DNA of 64,000 nucleotides from Rhododendron vialii (Eukaryota > Streptophyta > Magnoliopsida > Ericales > Ericaceae), in NCBI RefSeq assembly GCF_030253575.1, contig NC_080557.1, forward strand, positions 20,780,501-20,844,500, read 5' to 3'. Position 1 is the first letter of the stretch, and every line of letters starts with the position of its first letter. Positions 23,639-34,651 of the stretch are shown here, in pieces. The notes beneath the pieces were generated by a model. It had not been told where the DNA came from and did no database searches. It saw nothing but the letters and a program-made list of their open reading frames with translations. Both the position numbers and the translations under genes were made by a program.

Positions 23639-24329
23639 CACCTATTGGTAAAAAGTAACATAGTTAGACTCCATAAAATCCATAGTAACCAAGCAATACA
23701 GACTTTAACAATCAATCGCATTTTTTCGTCCGCTTTTTTATGCCAACCAAACATAAGCATGTGGCAATATCAATTACAGACTTTAAACATTTCAACTAGG
23801 GTGTGGGTTCTCATACTGGTCTAGGCTTATTATTATTACCTTCTTATTAGAACTAAGTATCTAACTGAGATTAGTACTTTGGCTTCAGCTAAATAGGATG
23901 CTAGATTAATATTGAAGTAACTCTTGCTGCAAATTTGTTAATTGTTTCGCTCCATTAATAACTTTGGTTTGGACTGTAAGAGCATTCTGCAGATTTGAGA
24001 ATTCTCATGCTTCTATTGTCATCTACTCCTCTCTAGAAAATCTGGTGCCTTTAGGGAGTCGAACATCTTCATCCATCACAAGAGCAAGTTCATTTAATCA
24101 CATAGGTTTCCACCTACGGCTTCGTCAAGCTGTCTAGGTATATTTCAGTTTAAGGTTTATTCACATGCCATGGATTGGAGCAAGAAATTAGGGCTTGTAA
24201 TTGTGACAATTCTAACAATTGGTATCAAAGCGAACCAAATCGCAATTTCTATTCAGCATTAACCCTAATCCTAGCAGAAAAAAGCAATGAAGAAATAATA
24301 GAAATTGAAATCGAAACAAGTTCTGTTCA
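23639..24329. other. Upstream flank of the FRS sequence
   Basis: AT-rich, no gene seen. A stretch TGGTATCAAAGC at 24220 resembles a copia primer-binding site but no LTR or gag accompanies it. Confidence 0.45.
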
Positions 24330-24400
24330 CATCCCCAATTTTAGTTCAAGCCCTGACCCTAATCAGAGTGAAATCGGAACAAGTTCTAGGGCTATGAGAG
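24330..24400 (-). repeat. Right arm of the inverted repeat flanking the FRS sequence
   Basis: Read on the minus strand it gives GATTTCACTCTGATTAGGG, matching the arm at 18204 with few changes. Together the arms enclose about 6.2 kb. Confidence 0.5.
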
Positions 24401-25194
24401 AGAGAGAGAGTACAAGTGCGTAGAGACGTTGGTGGTGCGCAGTCGTGTCGGTTGGTGGTGTGGCACAATTGCAGCCGGTGGTGGTTGCTGTCAGTGGAGG
24501 GGAGGCACTGATGGCAGCGGGGTCGTCGGTGGTGGTAATGGTGGCGGACGTCGCCGGTAGTATTGGCCGGTTGGTTTGGGCTGAGGTCTTTGTCGGCTCT
24601 CTCTTCGTTTAGGCGCGGAAGAAGATGGCGCGGAAGAAGCTGAAGACGATTTGATTTTGATTTCTGTTTTTTTTTTTTTTAAATGGGATGCCACATCAAC
24701 TGATGTGGCTAGGTGTGGCATTTAGTGATGTGCCTGTAGCACTTTCGGAATGCGAAAGTGAAATTATTGGGGCGTGTGTATATAATATGGAGGGAGATGG
24801 ATAAGGTGGTGGGGGTGAGAGTTGGCTGGAAATGACATGAGGGGGCGGCTATTGAAGAGAAAGGGGAGGGAGAAATATTATTGTAGGCACAGAACGTGTC
24901 ACGCGGTGTATGGCGGTTCGATTTTCGAATTTGGAAAATTTTGAAAATATTACTTAGACTAACAAAAATAATTTTTTTTCGACTAACCCCGGTCTCAGTT
25001 TACAGAACAAAAATCTCGACAACCAAGAAAATATTTTTTGTGGATAATTAATACATCCAAACTGAATTTAAACAGAAATTAACTAATTAAAATCAAAATT
25101 CATTAACTAGCAAATTGGAAGGCAATGAAAATGATTTTTTAAATAATATCATGAAATTTTTATTTATTAAAAATTTTGGGATATTACAGGGTTT
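24401..25194. other. Intergenic, GT/GC-rich then AT-rich
   Basis: 24430-24640 is GGTGG-rich with no homology seen. The stretch ends ATTTTGGGATATTACA at 25190, which looks like the end of an LTR of the TGTAA...TTACA class, but no matching start was found. Confidence 0.4.
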
Positions 25195-25505
25195 GACCTC
25201 GAACCCGAACCGACATGTCGGGTAACAAATATTTTAGGCCCGCAAACCGAACCGAACAGGTGCAAGAACCGTTTACAAGCCCGATTCTTTACGTCGGGTT
25301 GGGTCGGGTCTGACCAAAAACCGAATTAATCTTTATGAATTGGTCAGGTTGGGTCGGGTAAGAAATGCACCAACCCGAACTCCGAACCGAAATATGATTT
25401 TTAACAGAAATTGAACCCACACCTGTCCGAACCACATGTTCGACCCCGCCCGAGACCCTTCGTGTCGGGTCGGTTCGGGTCCGCGAGTGGACAAATTTTT
25501 TGCAC
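25195..25505. repeat. GGGTCGGGT / AACCCGAAC-rich repeat
   Basis: Interspersed GGTCGGGT and ACCCGAAC words occur on both strands, so the segment can fold on itself. It ends with TTTTGCACAGGCC, typical of noncoding DNA transposon remnants (hAT-like is a guess). The single reading frame across it is low-complexity. Confidence 0.5.
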
Positions 25506-26430
25506 AGGCCTACAATCGATACATATAGTATTAGGTAACACACAATGAGCAAAAGTTGAAAACAATACCTCAAATTCAATGATTCATATCACAGAGCCCT
25601 GTTTCAGAACACCTTCTTAAAAAATAAGTACTTATTTCACATTTTCAAACTCAAAAATAATGTAAATGAAAATTAATTTTTCAATTTTTTTTGCACCGTA
25701 TTAAAGATCTCAATGAGATCTATCAAACAATATCCATAGTGATAGAAAAATTATTTGCGTAAGCACATGATTTTTGAGCTTGAAATTGCATTCTTAAAAA
25801 ATAAGTGCTTATTTATCGTTCTGGAATGGAGATGACTTATTATTCATATGTGGTAACAGAGATGGAGCCAGAAATTTCATTACACAGGGGCGACCATGTA
25901 TGCGAGCTAAGAATTTGCTATATATTTTCATAGGAGATTTGTTTTCTCTATATAATAGTAGAGTTATTTTTTTGAAACTAATTGTCCCTTTTTTTCCTCT
26001 ATACAAGGAACATAAAACCATCTATGTCAATTTTAATTCCAGGCAAAATTTTCTACTTTAAATTCTGATTTTGAAACTAATTGTCCATTTAATTATGACA
26101 TTATCTTAATCTCATATTCATCTCAAAAAATAAAAATCTTAATCTCACATTAATTACACCAAAGACCATTGATCACTCCACAATGTTGCCGCCATGGCAA
26201 CTCAAAGATAGACAAGGAACGTGAACACGAACTTGGTCCTAATACTATGTTTGGTAATGCTGTTATTTTTCTATTTCCTATTTTCTATTTGCTGAAATTA
26301 ATTTGTACTTTTTCTCAAAAAAAAAAGTAAAAACAAAAAAACATGTTTGCGTCAACTTGTTTTCCAAAAAAAAAGCAAGCAGAGCCTTGCTCCATTTTTT
26401 TTCATGCCAAAAACAGGGACATGTGCATAG
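25506..26430. other. AT-rich intergenic DNA
   Basis: No gene or recognisable element. A transposon-remnant-like stretch lies at 25855-25900. Confidence 0.45.
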
Positions 26431-26618
26431 ATAGATGGGAGATTTTTCAGTGCCGAGCGGGTATATCCTACGTGATATCCGCTTGGCGCATTCAAGCCGT
26501 CCGATACACTTTTGAACGGCTGGGATAGATGGGAGATTTTTCAGTGCCGAGCGGGTATATCCTACGTGATATCCGCTTGGCGCATTCAAGCCGTCCGATA
26601 CACTTTTGAACGGCTGGG
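26431..26618. repeat. 94-bp tandem duplication
   Basis: Two essentially identical 94-bp units (26431-26524, 26525-26618). Each carries inverted GCGGGTATATCC / GATATCCGC words and ends with a palindrome-like CCGTCCGATACACTTTTGAACGG. Confidence 0.92.
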
Positions 26619-26762
26619 ATTGAAACCCTCTCTCTCCTTTCACCCCAACACTTTCTCTCTCCTTTTTTTCTTTCCAAATCTGAGCTGTTCAAACACGAAA
26701 TAGACAGCTGAGATGCTAGATAATGTGGTGGAGGGGGTCACATGTAGCTTGTGGGTTTGGAG

Positions 26763-26795
<33 letters not shown>

Positions 26796-26819
26796 CCGTT
26801 CTTTTTCTGGTTCGTTTTT

Positions 26820-26998
26820 TGTAACATCCTGTTTTAATTGAGGTGTTTAAATATTATATTTAATAACTTAAAGGACTAAATTGTAATTTTCTTTAGAAAT
26901 TGTGCATGAGTTCCGTGTGTGTGCTGATGTGTTGTGTGTGTGTGTTTCTTTAAAAAAAAAAAAAAAAGAAACCGATCCAGGGAAGTCTTCTACGTTAT

Positions 26999-27029
<31 letters not shown>

Positions 27030-29054
27030 CTGTGGAAGAAGGAGAAGAGAAAGGGGAAGTGAGAGCTAGGTTGAATTGGAAACTTTGTAAGGTAATTCAT
27101 GATCTTCTTTACTTGAATTTATGATTTTGTTGTTCAATTCCCTACCTGGCATCTAGTTAGAGCTGAATTGAATTCATGGGAGAAGGGTTTTTGAGGTTGG
27201 AATTGGGTTTAATTTCTGAAAATTCGTGGTATATTATGAATATGCATAACTGTGTTGAACCAAGTTGAAACTGTCCTGATTTTGACGAATTTATTCAAGT
27301 TACCTAAAAATCTTCTAAATTCTTGAAAAAAATCCTGAAGGTTCATCTGTGAGTCTATTGCATCGTGTTAAATTTTCAGAAAATAAATCGAAGTGTTTTG
27401 GCCTACAAAATTCGTGGACTGAACTGGTGTCTGAATCGCGTCTGTGCAGACAGCACAGACACGTGTTGGAAAAACGGGCATAACTTCTTGCTCGGGTATC
27501 GGTTTTACACACCGTTTCTTGATTCCAAAACTAGACTCGTATATCTTTCTGAATATGTATGGGTTGTGCCGTGACTCTTTCTAGATTATAGCAGTTTTTG
27601 AATTAAAGTTCAGGTTTTAGAGATTCTGGAATTCTTGGCAGCTTTTGGAGCTGTGCTGTTCATCAATTTTATCATAGTTGAATATGCTTAATGACTATGG
27701 GTTTTCATGAGTCTTAAACATTGATCAATTGGTGATGTTTTAGTGTTGGAATTGGAAAAGATTGAGTATGTGATTTTTAATGAGCTTTCGATCGTAGACT
27801 GTCCTGTTGAAATCGTAATTTCGTGTTTCTTGTTATGTAATTTCAATTGAGCATATCTTAGTCTTCCGGAGTCCAATTTGAGCAAATTTTATATCTAGAT
27901 TGATGTACTAAAAGTCTTCTTGCTAGTGGTGGTGGTCTTGTAGTACTCTTTTGAACCTATAGAAAAGTATGGCCAAAATACAATAGATTGTCTGGCTGAA
28001 TTTTGGTATTTTCAACATAGAATTGTTGAAAGTGTAGGAAACATGTGCTACATGCTAAAACTGTTTTTGGAACGTGCTGGAACTGTTTTGGAAGTTGAAA
28101 AATATGAAGTATAGGTGCTGTAATTGTGTATTGGTAGCTGGAGTTATTGTATTACTGTAAACATGTTTTAAAGAACAGCGATAGGTGTTTATAATTGCAG
28201 AAAATAAGAGTTGGACACCAAATTTGACTAAATTAGACGTATTGTATTGTCGAACTGAGGCAGGATATTGTTAATGCATTTGTTAAAGCCTTAAAAGTAT
28301 TTCTATACTAAAATGTTTGGCTTGTGGATAGGTGACGAGTCGGTGAATCAAGGAGCACCGAAACCATAGTTGTACTTTCTTTTGGAGTACGAGGTGAGTG
28401 TTTGATTCATAGATGTTCTATATTGAATTGAACTTGATTGTTGGCTTAGTGCTCGGTGATTGGCTTTATGCCAAAAGGCTTTAATGCCTTAAATTATTGG
28501 CTGTGTGCCCGGTGATTGGCTTTATGCCTTAAACTATTGGCTGTGTGCCTGGTGATTGGCTTAATGCCAAAAGGCTTATGCCTTAAATTATTGGCTGCTT
28601 GTCTGGTGTTACTTTTTATTTCTCGATAAACTGTTACAAGTTGAGAATATCTTTTAGCTGTACCTTTGAATATGGAATTGCTTCCATGTCTCATAAACAC
28701 TCCTGGATTCCATTTTGGAATCCAGTTTTGCAGGCGTAGATATCCACGGCTGATCGTCGTGGGATTGTACGCTTGCTTAGGGTAGCATGTCGGGAAGGCT
28801 GGACTAGTTTGGCAAAATTTTGTAGATAGGGATGTAGTGCAGCCTATATTTATATTTGGTTTATTGTATAGTTTAATGCTTTCTTAAGACTTCCGCTGTG
28901 TTTGTAAGAACGTTAAGTTTTGCGTTATCAATAAAATGGCTGTTGGTTAACTTAATTGCTAGAACTTGAGTTATAGAAATGGGTTGGTGGTTGATGTTGC
29001 ACCCTTACGTCGGTTTGGGCTCATTTGAGTGCTGGCCCGGGGTGGGGTGTGACA
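26820..29054. mobile_element. Solo LTR, 2,235 bp (TGTAACATCC...GGGGTGTGACA)
   Basis: It starts TGTAACATCC, ends GGGGTGTGACA and is flanked by the 5-bp duplication ttttt (26815-26819, 29055-29059). A short-T duplication is weak evidence alone, but the TG...CA ends and LTR-like layout agree. It contains a GA microsatellite (about 26999-27020) and the ATTGGC tandem repeat. No coding region is supported. Confidence 0.75.
28441..28610. repeat. Irregular tandem repeat (40-56 bp units) in the solo LTR
   Basis: GGTGATTGGCTTTATGCC-type units recur at 28455, 28511 and 28551, with TTAAATTATTGGCTG between them. Confidence 0.8.
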
Positions 29055-29175
29055 TTTTTCTTCCTCCTCCATTTCTCTTGTCCATTTCTGCTCCCCTCTT
29101 CCCCCCTCTTAGATTGCTTTTACAGAAATTGAAATTGTAAAGCTAGATTGAGTCTCTTCGACAACATCAAAGGTT

Positions 29176-29224
<49 letters not shown>

Positions 29225-29717
29225 GTAGAAGTTTGGGTCTTCATCTACTTGATTTTGCTTGGAAATCCCCATTACTTCGTCCTTTGTTTTGATTGAACTT
29301 TTTGGGTTTTGAAGACTCTTGTGTAATCTTTTCTAGAAGCTAAAGCGGGGTCGATCAAGATCGAGATAGCACTGGCGTCTAGCGTGGAGTTGGAGAAAGT
29401 CACAGAGAGAGAGAGAGAGAGAGTGAGAGTGGAAGTCGGTTTTTGCTCTGGGCAAGACTTGAACCTGCGTCTTGCGTGGGTAAAATGCTCCGGGCACTGT
29501 AGCGGAAGATTTGGCAGCCGGTTTTTGCTTTTAGAAATTGTGGAAGCTCAATTTTGCTACTTCTCCAATTTTCAAAAATTTTGAAAGTCATTCTCTCTTT
29601 TTGCAAATGAAAATAGACATACATACATATTTCCATGTCCAGTTTTTGAAAATTCTGAAAAAGAAAACAGAAAACAGAAAGTGAAAGTGCTACCAGACAT
29701 AAGCCTAAATATTCCTG
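29055..29717. other. Intergenic; 3' flank of the glycosyltransferase gene
   Basis: A (CT)n run lies at about 29179-29220 and a short GA run at 29405-29422. No gene seen. Confidence 0.5.
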
Positions 29718-31112
29718 TTATTCTTCAAACGAAATGCTAAGTTTGGATAGTGACTTTGAAGAAGATCCGTCTTCACTCAGAACCTTGGCACCGGCATGCT
29801 TCAGCCCCTGCATCCGGAGTCGAACCTTCGTCCCATCGTCTCCCTCCATCAAATCCTTCACAACTCTTGCGATTTCTTCTCTACCCACTATGCCATTTTC
29901 GTTAACTTTTGGTCTCAAGGCCACGTTTACTCCTTCCGTCAACATTACTGCATTCATCTTCTGCTCTGCGTAAAGCGGCCAAGCAATCAGAGGCACGCCA
30001 TGGACCGTGCTCTCCAGTATCGAATTCCAACCACAATGGGTCAAGAACCCGCCCGTGGAGCCGTGGCTCAAGACCTCGATTTGGGGTGCCCAGGATGGCA
30101 TCACCAGGCCCATTCCTTTGGTCCTTTCCAAAAACCCATTTGGTAAGAAACTCAAAGGGTCATTTTGGCCTTGGTCACTAAAATATGCCGCATCTGCTGA
30201 CTTCTCATTTGGAGTTCTCACAACCCACAAAAATTTGTGGCCACTCATTTCCAATCCTAGTGCAAGCTCATTAATCTGAGCATGAGAAAGTGTGCCACCA
30301 CTTCCAAACGAGATGAATAAAACTGACCCGTCCGGTTGACTATCTAACCACTTCAGACACTCGGGTCGATCTGACTCGTAACTTGAACCGGTTTGAACCA
30401 GCGGTCCGATCGAGTAAACCGGAGGCTTACCCGGCTCCTCCTTTTCCAATGCTTTTATCGCTCCCTCTTCCAAATCCAAAAAGCTATTCAGAATTATTCC
30501 CTCTGCCGAAGCAAACCGCTCCGTGTTAGCTTTCACCCGTTTGTACGCGTCACTGGACCGGTCCTGAACCGGGTCCAAGAGATCCCGACCGTGAACCGGA
30601 ACACAACCCGGGAGCACAAACGGGTCAGTTAAATCTCTATATTCACACGTCACCATCTTATCAAGTTTAGGCAAGAGAAGGCAAAACGACAGCGTCATGG
30701 CCCCCGCAGTGAAAAACAGGTAGGGCTTGACCCCAAGTTCCCGAGCCACGTCGAAGGCAGACAGGCAGAATGGGTCGACAACAAGAGCAGCCAATCTGGT
30801 GGTTTGGAGTAAAGTGTCCAAAGTGCCCCTGAGGGAGGGGAGAGAGCGGATTACGGTGAGGGTGATTCGGGACTCGTTGCTGATGTTCTTGGGTAAGTCT
30901 AGAACTGGTGGTAGGAGGATGTGGCTGATGGGTTCGGGGAGGGATTGGAGGAGGGTAGTTTGGGTATTCGAAGGTGGTCCGGAGGAGGGGATGGTGATGG
31001 TGGAGGAGATGTGGTGGTGGTGGAGGAGGCGTTTGGCGAGTTGGATGAAGGGGATGAGGTGGCCCATGCCTGGACTTGGTAGAAGAGCTATATGGGGAGT
31101 TTGGTTTTCCAT
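29718..31112 (-). CDS. Family-1 UDP-glycosyltransferase, UGT72-like (hydroquinone/monolignol glucosyltransferase type)
   Basis: A single intact exon codes for 464 residues, normal for plant UGTs. The N-terminal acceptor half has the catalytic His (about H18 in PGMGHLIPF) and the partner Asp (about D113 in VVDPF). The C-terminal half has the 44-residue PSPG box at about 341-384: it starts WAPQ, contains HCGWNS and ends AEQ; the last Gln is typical of UDP-glucose users. Overall sequence (LPSPGMGHLIP start, SGGTLSHAQINELALGLE) points to UGT72, whose members glucosylate small phenolics such as hydroquinone, monolignols or xenobiotic phenols in the cytosol. The exact acceptor cannot be told from sequence. 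No neighbouring gene suggests a pathway. Start is the first ATG of the frame. Confidence 0.95.
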   Translation of the reverse strand: MENQTPHIALLPSPGMGHLIPFIQLAKRLLHHHHISSTITIPSSGPPSNTQTTLLQSLPEPISHILLPPVLDLPKNISNESRITLTVIRSLPSLRGTLDTLLQTTRLAALVVDPFCLSAFDVARELGVKPYLFFTAGAMTLSFCLLLPKLDKMVTCEYRDLTDPFVLPGCVPVHGRDLLDPVQDRSSDAYKRVKANTERFASAEGIILNSFLDLEEGAIKALEKEEPGKPPVYSIGPLVQTGSSYESDRPECLKWLDSQPDGSVLFISFGSGGTLSHAQINELALGLEMSGHKFLWVVRTPNEKSADAAYFSDQGQNDPLSFLPNGFLERTKGMGLVMPSWAPQIEVLSHGSTGGFLTHCGWNSILESTVHGVPLIAWPLYAEQKMNAVMLTEGVNVALRPKVNENGIVGREEIARVVKDLMEGDDGTKVRLRMQGLKHAGAKVLSEDGSSSKSLSKLSISFEE

Positions 31113-31507
31113 TGGAAGGTAAAGAGAAGTGGGTCAGGGAATATGATAGTATTCAGCTGTTTTTAATGGTGTCTATGGGAAGAGCCAAGGTGGATTTATT
31201 CGGTTGGGGAATGGCAGATGGCAAGTCTGGCGGTTGCTACCTACTCCCATCATTCAAAATGAGTGATTACAATTCATAGCGGAGTCTCTCTCTTATTGAG
31301 TGGGTTGTGAATAAGATGTTTACAGCGGGGTGAATTTGCACCGTTCAAAATATTTTTGAACGGTCGAGATTCACCTTAGTAAAACTTATTTACGGAACCT
31401 TCTGTAAATAATGTTGGGCATCTTTGAGTACCACATTTTAGGTACCATATGACGTGTCACCAATGTGTTGGTATAATATGCTCTACTACATGACAAATGG
31501 GACGCAT
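31113..31507. other. Upstream region of the glycosyltransferase gene
   Basis: Contains its promoter by position; no clear TATA box recognised. At 31341-31365 a palindrome CCGTTCAAAA...TTTTGAACGG resembles the motifs near 35-58 and 26510, so a small MITE-like remnant may sit in this promoter. Confidence 0.5.
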
Positions 31508-31833
31508 TTTTTTTTTTTATCGGCAAAAGGTGAAATTTTATTAAAAACGGGGATAAGGAGATGGGGATCCAACAAAAAGTTGGATGATACATTACAAGGG
31601 CAAAGCCCAAAACACCCAAAGGTTTACAAGGGTTCAAGACAAATAAAACAATACAGCTCAACCCAACACCCAAATAAAACAGATTAAAGCTCAAAACACC
31701 CTAACCCGGTCCAACCAAGGACCAGCTCACCCAAACCAACCCCTAAACCCCACCACTTCAATCAACACCGCCGCACAAATCAACACCGTCGCACAAATCA
31801 CCGGAAAGCCAACCTCGCCGTTATTTTTTCACG
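31508..31833 (-). mobile_element. LINE-like 3' end fragment
   Basis: A T run, then ATCGGCAAAAGGTGAAATTTTATTAAAA, which on the minus strand is a plant LINE-type 3' end with a poly(A) tail, followed by about 300 bp rich in AACACCC and AACCC words. The word gacaaatg occurs at 31492 and 31872 and might be the target duplication, but it does not abut the tail exactly. Boundaries are approximate. Confidence 0.5.
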
Positions 31834-32279
31834 GAGACAACTTTTGTTAGACATAAAAGTGAATAAAATAAGACAAATGACCTTGTTTGATTTGCATTTT
31901 TAAAGTTAGTAATGAGTGAAGAGAGATAGAGAGAAAAATGTATTGAGAAACGTGTAGATACAAAAATGAGATAAAATAAAATGTGAACCAATTAAGCAAA
32001 CTACTAATCGCCCCCCCCGGTGTCAGACCACCCCCCACTGACACTGCCCTCCTTTCCCTTTTTACCCCCCCTCTCTCTCCATCCGTCCCTCCCTCCATCC
32101 CAGCACTTTCTTATATTTGATTTTTCTGTTATAAAATTTTAAATATTAATAATTTGTTTTTCACGTATTTTTTTAATAAATTTATATTTTTGAAATCTAC
32201 TCAACGAAATCTATCAAACAAGCCTAATATTGATGTTAAAATAATATAAAACGAAAAAATTATATTTTTTACGTAGTCT
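31834..32279. other. Intergenic, with a C-rich patch
   Basis: No gene. A pyrimidine/C-rich patch lies at 32010-32100; the rest is AT-rich. Confidence 0.4.
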
Positions 32280-33660
32280 AAACTATCTAAAGAGGTTGAA
32301 AAATATGTTCCAAATTTCAATCCGTTTTTACGTAGTTTAATTATGACCATTTAGGATAAAATGAGCAGAAAACTGAAATCTTTCCACCGGTTTAAACAGA
32401 TTGAAATTTGGAACACTTAATTTTTTAAACATTTTTAGATAGTTTATATATTAAAAAATATAGTTAAAAAATTAAGTGTTCCAAATTTAAATCCGCTTGA
32501 ACCGGTAGAAAGATTTTAGTTTCCTGATCATTTTATCCTAAATGGCCATAATTAAATTTTGACTCTAGGACTCTCGTTGATAAGCTCTAAGAGATATTTG
32601 ATTCTAAAAGGCCAAAAATTCATTATGACCATTTAAGATAAAATGAAAAAAAACACAAGATCTTTCCACCGATTGAACCGGATTGAAAATCGGAACACTA
32701 AAATAATTTTTAAAAAATAAAAAAGGAAAAGGATACAGAGTATAAATATTATTAGTTAAATAAAAAAATAACAAAAAATAGGTTCTCGGTATTTTTTTCC
32801 GAAAAGGTTACAAAATTAATTGTACCGTTGAAAGTTGGAATGAAAATGGTTGAAAGTTGGAATGAAAATGTTAGAAAGTTGGAAGTTAATATATAAACTG
32901 TTTAAAAATGTTAAAAAAATTAAGTGTTCCAAATTTAAATCCGCTTGAACCGGTGGAAAGATTTTAGTTTCCTGATCATTTTATCCTAAATGGCCATAAT
33001 TAAATTTTGACTCTAGGACTCTCGTTGATAAGCCCTAAGAGATATTTGATTCTAAAGGGCCAAAAATTCATTATGACCATTTAAGATAAAATGAAAAAAA
33101 AAAACAAGATCTTTCCACCGATTGAACCGGATTGAAAATCGGAACACTAAAATAATTTTAAAAAAATAAAAAAAGAAAAAGATACAGAGTATAAATATTA
33201 TTAGTTAAATAAAAAAATAACAAAAAATAGGTTCTCGGTATTTTTTTCCGAAAAGGTTACAAAATTAATTGTACCGTTGAAAGTTGGAATGAAAATGGTT
33301 GAAAGTTGGAATGAAAATGTTAGAAAGTTGGAAGTTAATATATAAACTGTTTAAAAATGTTAAAAAAATTAAGTGTTCCAAATTTAAATCCGCTTGAACT
33401 GGTAGAAAGATTTTAGTTTCCTAATCATTTTATCCTAAATGGCCATAATTAAATTTTGACTCTAGGACTCTCATTGATAAGCCCTAAGAGATATTTGATT
33501 CTAAAGGGCCAAAAATTCATTATGACCATTTAAGATAAAATGAAAAAAAAAACAAGATCTTTCCACCGATTGAACCGAATTGAAAATCGGAACACTAAAA
33601 TAATTTTAAATAAATAAAAAAGGAAAAAGATACAGAGTATAAATATTATTACTTAAATAA
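32280..33660. repeat. Tandem array of a fold-back element (448-449-bp unit, about 2.7 copies)
   Basis: ATTAAGTGTTCC starts units at 32471, 32919 and 33368; the third is shortened. Each unit is itself an inverted repeat: GAACCGGTAGAAAGATTTTAG ... CCTAAATGGCC in one half is mirrored by GGCCAAAAATTC ... TCTTTCCACCGATTGAACC in the other. A partial copy precedes at 32280-32470. The core TGATCATTTTATCCTAAATGG is shared with the fold-back at 13970-14555. Confidence 0.9.
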
Positions 33661-33917
33661 ATAAATAACAAATTAATTGCAACGGTTGAAGGTTGGAAGT
33701 TGCAATGGTTGAAAGTTGCAACTGTTGGCAGTCTGAAGTTGGAAAAAAATTAATTGCGGTTCAAAAGTCCTTCTGAAGTTGGTAAAAAATTAATTGCACC
33801 ATTGGTTGAAAAGCCCGTTGCAAATTCGACAGTAGCGCCTATATATTCAGTTGCCTATATATTTACTTGTGTATGTCTTGACCTATATATTCACACTTAC
33901 TTTCATTCACCACAAGA

Positions 33918-34168
33918 AGAAAATTTTGATGATCCGAGCTACTCAATGTGTTCAAAACGTGATTTTAAGGGTGCTCGCGATAAACTGGCAAAAAAACTAA
34001 CCGGAAAGTGCTTGATTTGAGCAGTTTTTTATTGGACCATTCAATTAAGTTCAATACAAAACTGCTCGGATGAAGTTCTTCTCGGTCTTTTTTTTTGCTG
34101 ATTTATCGCGGGCACCCTTAAAATTACGTTCTGATTACATTGAGCGGCCCAGATCATCAAAATTCGAT
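33918..34168. repeat. Fold-back MITE-like element, about 250 bp
   Basis: The left arm (33921-34040) and right arm (34046-34165) match in inverted orientation with a few changes; for example GATGATCCGAGC faces GGCCCAGATCATC. The centre is near 34043. A different family from the array to its left. The frame at 33754-34020 merely crosses the left arm. Confidence 0.85.
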
Positions 34169-34212
34169 CGGAAACTTGGGGGGATTTTTTTAAGTGTCCC
34201 CGGAACCGCCCC

Positions 34213-34213
34213 G

Positions 34214-34279
<66 letters not shown>
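34213..34279. repeat. Compound (AT)n(GA)n microsatellite
   Basis: About 26 bp of AT followed by about 42 bp of GA, immediately before the first copy of the 350-bp direct repeat. Confidence 0.95.
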
Positions 34280-34280
<1 letters not shown>

Positions 34281-34289
<9 letters not shown>

Positions 34290-34630
34290 CAGTATTTTCA
34301 AGAAGCTCTGCTCCTTTAGTAATCACCCTAGTCAAGAGCTGAGTTTGTGTATACTCCAGCTTTCCTATCCAGTAAACTACTTGTAAAACCTTCAATCATG
34401 TATCGTTCCTGATTCAGCAATTGAAATCAAACAGAATAAGTAAGTATTTTCTTACTTTGATTAATATACATAGCATTTGGTATGTTTTCCGTTGAGATTA
34501 TTTATGAAAACATATGCATATACATATAACAATATAATACTACATTGTAATCATTCATGTTCCCACTATTTTAACAATTATAAATAAAATATTTGGTGTG
34601 TTCACACTACTAGTTTACAATTGCACGATT
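34281..34630 (+). repeat. Direct repeat copy 1 (about 350 bp)
   Basis: It begins AGTATTTTCAAGAAGCTCTGC and ends TGCACGATT, and is repeated at 35367-35707 with only scattered changes and small indels. Start coincides with the GA microsatellite. It may be a leader or an LTR part; see the fragment that follows. Confidence 0.88.
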
Positions 34631-34651
34631 GGTGTGTTCACACTACTGGTT

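Noticed and set aside
24220-24231. TGGTATCAAAGC as a copia primer-binding site
   Set aside because: One base off the consensus, and no LTR end, gag or polypurine tract nearby supports an element.
29734-31122. Five plus-strand frames opposite the glycosyltransferase
   Set aside because: They overlap an intact, well-conserved gene on the other strand and resemble nothing.
33754-34020. 88-codon plus-strand frame
   Set aside because: It crosses the arm of a fold-back element and shows no protein features.
34041-34395. Frames of Ser-Leu and Tyr-Ile repeats
   Set aside because: Translation of the AT/GA microsatellite.
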